NCBI GenBank assembly: GCA_024305405.1
Contig: JAKNDB010000026.1
Coordinates: forward strand, 124,001-188,000
From: Dirofilaria immitis
Lineage: Eukaryota > Nematoda > Chromadorea > Rhabditida > Onchocercidae
DNA: 64,000 bases
Direction of reading: 5' to 3'
The notes beneath the pieces were generated by a model, which saw only the letters and a list, made by a program, of their open reading frames with translations, was not told the origin of the DNA and did not search any database. Both the position numbers and the translations under genes were made by a program. Positions 59,081 through 64,000 of the stretch are shown in pieces (positions within the stretch are counted from its first letter, which is position 1; each line of letters opens with the position of its first letter).

Positions 59081-61509
59081 TAATTTTGTAAAAAATTGGT
59101 TATAATCTTATATATATATATTTATATATGTATTGTACGAAACACTCTGAACTCAAAAAATAATACGGCACGATTTTTCTGCAATTTCAAGAATTACGGT
59201 CTTTTTTTCACTTAGAAGATGCAGAATGTCAAGAATTATGGTAATACATGAAAATATAGAAGGTACAGTATGTCAGGGATTATAGTAATACATAATAATA
59301 GAAAGACTTACCTGTCTAAATAGTGTATAAGTCGATGTAGTATTATAACAAGCTGACATAGGATTATAACCAATTGGCATGGAAGTACCGTATCTATTCG
59401 GTTGCATATTTTGATTCGTTTGATAAACAGAACCATCCGATGAAGTTCCGATTACTGCTGCGGTGCCTAGCATATTCTAGAATGTATATATATGTAGAAA
59501 TATAGCAAAATTCAGGAAATAATTCAGCAAACTGGTATTGTTTAGCTGCGTATTTTGATGCATTTGTTCAATGATTATTCGCTGCAATGGTAATCGCTGC
59601 TGTGACTAGTGTATATTTTAAATGCGCGACATGGTATGTAGAGAAATAAATTAGCATGGTTTTTTCCTGGATATAGTCTTTTCGACAATAGCAAGTATTA
59701 TATAACGGAAAACTCTATTGAATCATTAAAATATAGAAACCAAAAGACATGTTCATGCAATCGATGTATCATAAGGATAAATATAACAATATTTTATTCA
59801 TTTATCTGCATAGATGTGAACGATTCTGTTTTTTTTTTGAATACAAGATGACAAAGATTAATGAAATTCATCAAGCGTTATTCCATAGGTCATTTATGAA
59901 GTTCTGTTGCACCAATCATGTTAATACCATGTAATTGTTATTTGGGGAAAAAAATTTCAATTGTTCAATTAATAAAGTACGAAGAGGAGATACAATGAAA
60001 ATGAGTTATCGATTTCGTTCAAAGAAAATGGAAGGGTTACTTTTACCGGACAACCAATTGGTAATAGATCTGTTAGGAATCATTTGTTATTGTACGATTT
60101 TACATACTGCTGTATAAACTATTATATAATAGTTTGAAGTTGAAATGCTTACTTGACAAGATGAAGCAAAAGCGAAATCATGCATTTGTCGTGGTGCCGT
60201 CGCATGTGTAAATCGAAATGGTAATGGTGCATCGCTCGTTCGAATAGTATGTAATGGTAGCCGATGACTCCGCAACTCAACATTACGATTAGGGGTTGTA
60301 TTACGCGGTACAAATGACGGTGCATTCGGATTCCAAACAAATCCTCGCCTGAAATTATTATTTGATATATATATATATATATATACAACAAATGTTTAGT
60401 GCCAATTTTAAATTTAATTTGATGATTACAATTCATTATTACCTTCTTTCAAATATTATGTTTAAAATATAAACTATTTCATATATAATGAAATTATAAC
60501 TCATTTGACGTGCTCCTCTCCATGTTTGCTTCTGTCGCCTTGTCAGATGTTGCTAACTGATGTGTTTCTTGAGTTTCATGCATTGCGGTGGGCACGGCAA
60601 TAATTTGCGTATCCAAGAATACGGTTTCTGTTTCGTCTTCACTAGATGATACTGTTTCAGATCTAGGAACAATCGATATTATCCGCTTATAATCAGATGC
60701 CATAGATTCTGTTATCGACGCATCTGTGGACGGTGTTGATAGTGTAAATATATGATCTGAAATTTAATGTGCCTTAACTCAATTTTCGTTTAAATAACAG
60801 TAGGAAAATAAAACGAATAAAACCGTAAAATCCTGAAGTCGGAAAAATAAGTCATTGAACAACTGTTAATTATTGATACCGTTTGATTGAAAATTGAACG
60901 CTTCAGCCACCGCTATCTTCAATCGATTATCAGAGAATGGTGTCCAAATTTCCGGCTTGGCTGAATGTTCTTCTATTGTTAATGATCTTTCAGCACTTGC
61001 AAAAGAAGTTTCTGTAAATTTAATCAATAGTAGCAGATATTATGGTTAAGAAAAAGCTTGTAAACAAAAAAAATATACATCACAGGCACAGCAACCTGAA
61101 GAATCCGTGTGAGTCATTTCATCTGATAAGAGCCAATCGCATATGCTAGTAACAGAATCGTCTTTCAAATCATGACCAATAAAGTCGGATAGCATATTAA
61201 TTTTGTCTATTTCTTTCTTGGTATCACAATTTTGCCATTCAAAGCCATTTAAAGGTCTTTCATCATTTATCTCGAAAGAAGTTTCTATAAATTAATTTAT
61301 CAAGTTCAAATTTAACAAGTAATGCTTCATCTAAAAAAATCTAGACAAATAGCTATAAATAAAAATATCATTAAGTCTAACCTGATGGAATCAATGAACA
61401 ATTCGCACTGAGGCAATAAAGATGAAAGTTTCATGACAGCAGATCTTTTTCGTTTCATTTCATAACCTATAGGTTTAGGTAAAATTTTAGATTTGTCGGT
61501 TCCTTCCAT
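58233..61509 (-). CDS. PAM2-like motif protein with tandem Q/N/Y-rich exons (9 exons)
   Basis: Proposed exons, 5' to 3': 61509-61467, 61284-61096, 61011-60880, 60756-60510, 60348-60153, 59476-59312, 59031-58882, 58698-58534, 58313-58233; together 456 codons. Exons 2 and 3 both begin ETSF and are phase 1-1. Exon 4 is acidic and Ser-rich (SETVSSSEDETETVFLD). Exon 5 has FVWNPNAPSFVPRN at residues 207-220, close to the PAM2 consensus (LNPNAxxFxP) that binds the MLLE domain of poly(A)-binding protein. Exons 6-8 are duplicates rich in Q, N, Y, G and M; exon 9 is a shortened unit. Two joins are weak. A longer first exon to 61382 is open but out of phase. Exon 4 reaches a stop at 60494 unless spliced at GTCAAA (60509), and a stronger donor at 60442 suits another frame starting at ATG 60504. 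It could therefore be two genes. Function unknown; an mRNA-linked role is inferred. Confidence 0.65.
58318..58341. repeat. (AT)n microsatellite in an intron
   Basis: Twelve AT units directly before the acceptor of the last exon of the PAM2-like gene. Confidence 0.95.
58534..59476 (-). repeat. Three tandemly duplicated phase-0 exons
   Basis: Exons 59476-59312 (55 codons), 59031-58882 (50) and 58698-58534 (55) share MPGTAT/MLGTAA, SDGFIYQ, NQNMQPNRYGTSMP and YNTM blocks, and each is followed by a donor GTAAGTCTT or GTAGGTCTT. The middle copy lacks the five-residue IGYNP-type insert. All start and end in phase 0, so whole exons can be gained or lost without frameshift. Confidence 0.93.
59037..59075. 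repeat. (AT)n microsatellite in an intron
   Basis: About 19 AT units directly before the acceptor of the middle duplicated exon. Confidence 0.95.
59544..59609 (-). pseudogene. Dead copy of the final exon of the PAM2-like gene
   Basis: On the minus strand it starts after a TACACTAG acceptor and reads ITIAANN, then loses frame through a two-base loss and meets TGA before resuming EQMHQNTQ. The live last exon reads ITTAANNLNEQTNQNMQ. It lies upstream of the first repeat exon, showing that a full block once ended here. Confidence 0.8.
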
Positions 61510-64000
61510 ATTTTACATGCTAAATGTATTATATATTAGTATTCACTTAAATCTTTTCATTTTCTTATCTTTTCAAGAAATTGCTTATATAATATATTAT
61601 GAATAAAATTTCAAAGATATCTGCATATAATTATTGTAGGATATATTTTACTAATTAAAATTCAATTTAAAGAAGAAATAAATAATAAGAAAGTACTACA
61701 GATAAATATATACAAGCCAATAAAATGAAGTTTCGTAAGTCGAAATTTGAAATTTATCACTTCCAAACAAATATGAAAATAATCGGAAATTTGATATAAC
61801 AAAAGATATCGAGCGCTGTAAAAAATGATTTTAAAACTAAAAAAATTTGTTCTTATTTGTGTGAATGATTTTTAATTAGTAAAATATATCCTATAATATA
61901 TGCAGATACCTCAATATAAACATACATATTCTACCGACATTTTTTTAAAATATCTCACTATATTCATTTATTTCTTTTGATATCCTTAATCAGTTTATAA
62001 AAATTATTTCATGACTGATGTTAGTTTCTGAATTCTCTTTTCTTTCGATAATATTGTGCTTGTTTATATTGATAGAATATGTATGTTAAAAGTTTGCACA
62101 TAAGAGAAACTACTAGAATAGTTGTGGAAATAAAAAAATAAATTGAAACATAAACATTATTTTAAAAAAGCAGAAATTATACCAATAAAAGAGAAGTTTC
62201 AATTTTTCATAAACTGAAATAATTACTAATACATCTATTAGTTCTCTTGAACTTACACAACATCTATTCATCAGTAAAATAATATCTTCTGAAAGAAATA
62301 ATTTGAAATCAAAAGTGAAGAATAGAAGATAAATGCATGAATGGGAAAGTAGCAATCAATGTCGATTTATATCCTTACTTGTGAACTTTGACCCCGCCTA
62401 CTAAAATAATTTGAAATACGACGCTATGTCACTGATAATAACAAACACTACTTTAAATAAGCATCATTCCCGCCTATTTCATTTATGTACAATATACAAT
62501 ATAAATATGATTTATTATGCGATGAATTTTGCATAAAGTTGAAAATCAGATTCATAAATTAATATCTGATGGAATTGATAAAAAGAATTTCCAAAATTAT
62601 GGATCATCAATGAATTACAACAATCAACAGATGCTGCTATTTTTAGAACTGAAATGAATGAAATCGAAAATAAGCAATAGATTTATTTCACTGCATTTAA
62701 TTTTTGATAACCTGTAGTTGCTAGTGTTGAATTAATTGCTTCGATTTATAATCTCGAAATGTACCGTAATTTTATCCAAATGAAAGTGAATGAACCCAAC
62801 AAATTCCATCTGATACAGCTGAAAATGAACATTTTCTTTAATCGCACGAAAAGAGTAATTATGAGATAATGTCCAGAAGTGGCATTTCATTGTGACAAGA
62901 CAATGTCACTCGATGTGATTTATAATATCTTGAAAGAAAAATATTATGCCGAAGTGTGGTTGATAATTAATCCGTGAGAAAAACGATTTCGAAATCATTC
63001 CTTACTATGTCACTTTAGTCATTAAATAGTAAAGCTAATGAGATAAACAAGGCAATCCGGGATCGATACCTAAATTTTCATTCTTTTAATTAACAGTATT
63101 AGTCAGCTTCTGTTAATGAGAAATCTTTGAAACTTACACTTACAATTTTTTTCCATATTAGCAAGATCTTCATGCATTTCTCGATAATTGTAAAATTTTA
63201 TATATTATTCTGATCAAACAGAAAGCATAGAACGTAACAGATTAAATTATTACGGTAAGATATTATTGGTGTTAACTTTCAATTAAAGTGATCCAGAAAA
63301 CAAGCCAAATATGAAATTTTGATATACTTACTATTTCTAATCTTGACTAGATTTGTCAGTTTAATCATAATGATAATAAAATGATTGAAATAAACAGTGC
63401 TTATGCAAGGATCGATATCTAAATTTTCATCCTTTTGATTAACAGCACGAATCACTCGTCGATTAAGACGAATAAGAAAAAAGACAAAATGAGTGATAGA
63501 AAATGTATCAACATTTTTTCACTGACTATGTTTCAGCAGAATCTTAATAAATCTCAACTTTATTTCGCAGAAATCTCTAAATTCAAACTTCAATTGCAAT
63601 GAAGGATGGAAAAAAATGTTGTTAATAGTAATCAATTATTAAGATTGGAAATTAATAAAAAATACAGGAAGAATGAGTTATCAGTTGACCTCAATACTTT
63701 TTTCTTATTTTGTTTCTCATAAAGAGATCAAAATTTTGAAAAAAATTGGCGGGTCAAAATATGAAACTCATTGTTGATTTGGTTAATAAATAAATAAAAT
63801 AAGCAAAAAAGCAAAAATAAAAAAGATGGATCTTTTAAGAAATTGTTAAGATTTCTTTTCTGATAAAAACACTATAAAATATATTCGTACAATTTTCTAT
63901 CGATTAACAGAAACTTTTGCATATTTAATTCTTTTCACAATTTGACTTCACTGAAAGAGTAAGTTACTATTCTTCAAATGACATATTAACTAACAGTCGC
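61510..64000. other. Intergenic, no gene seen
   Basis: This should include the promoter of the PAM2-like gene just above 61509. No coding or RNA gene was recognised. A diverged ~60-bp direct repeat occurs at 63042-63095 and 63386-63445 (sharing GGATCGATA and CTAAATTTTCAT). Confidence 0.5.
63042..63445. repeat. Diverged ~60-bp direct repeat pair
   Basis: 63042-63095 and 63386-63445 align over GAGATAAACA/GAAATAAACA, GGATCGATA, CTAAATTTTCAT and ATTAACAG with scattered differences. They may be part of a dispersed repeat family. Confidence 0.7.

Noticed and set aside
61382..61509. Longer first exon of the PAM2-like gene (ending IDSI at a GTTAGA donor)
   Set aside because: Open and attractive (KRKRSAVMKLSSLLP), but its phase 2 end does not fit the phase 1 start of exon 2. 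The shorter exon ending at 61467 keeps frame. A frameshift error could reverse this choice.

Overview
The window looks like nuclear DNA of a nematode, probably a filarial or other clade III species. It is very AT-rich. Its genes are split by introns ending in TTTTCAG or TTTATAG-type acceptors. It carries a MAC-1/NVL-type AAA ATPase gene, decayed BEL/Pao retrotransposons and sequences that closely resemble the nematode spliced leader SL1. The genus is inference; no search was possible. Gene models were built by hand from conserved protein motifs, GT/AG sites and exon phase.

Layout. 1-8063 is gene-free and holds a 180-bp ATC microsatellite and a 45-bp minisatellite. 8064-12607 (+) is a five-exon gene for a secreted or surface protein of 289 residues with a fibronectin-III-like region. 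12608-34205 is 21.6 kb of AT-rich DNA with only simple repeats. 34206-37960 (+) is a paralogue of the first gene (295 residues) with the same exon phases; its third intron holds a decayed piece of 28S rRNA. 40756-45495 (-) is a 17-exon gene for NVL/MAC-1, the nucleolar two-domain AAA ATPase of 60S ribosome maturation. It is readable end to end but interrupted by four apparent one-base length changes in homopolymer runs.

46.8-57.2 kb is a repeat-rich block. It holds two ~370-bp near-identical direct repeats at its edges, a 53-bp inverted repeat, a minus-strand BEL/Pao remnant (gag to integrase, 47.4-51.7 kb), a rearranged copy of NVL exon 3 (52.2 kb), a plus-strand BEL/Pao remnant (54.2-56.0 kb) and three SL1-like sequences.

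58233-61509 (-) is a nine-exon gene for an unfamiliar protein with a PAM2-like poly(A)-binding-protein docking motif, followed by three tandemly duplicated Q/N/Y/M-rich exons and a truncated fourth unit; a dead copy of the last exon lies in an intron. 61510-64000 shows no gene. NVL and the PAM2-like protein would both touch RNA biology, but nothing in the sequence ties them functionally. The two FN3-like genes are clearly a duplicated family.
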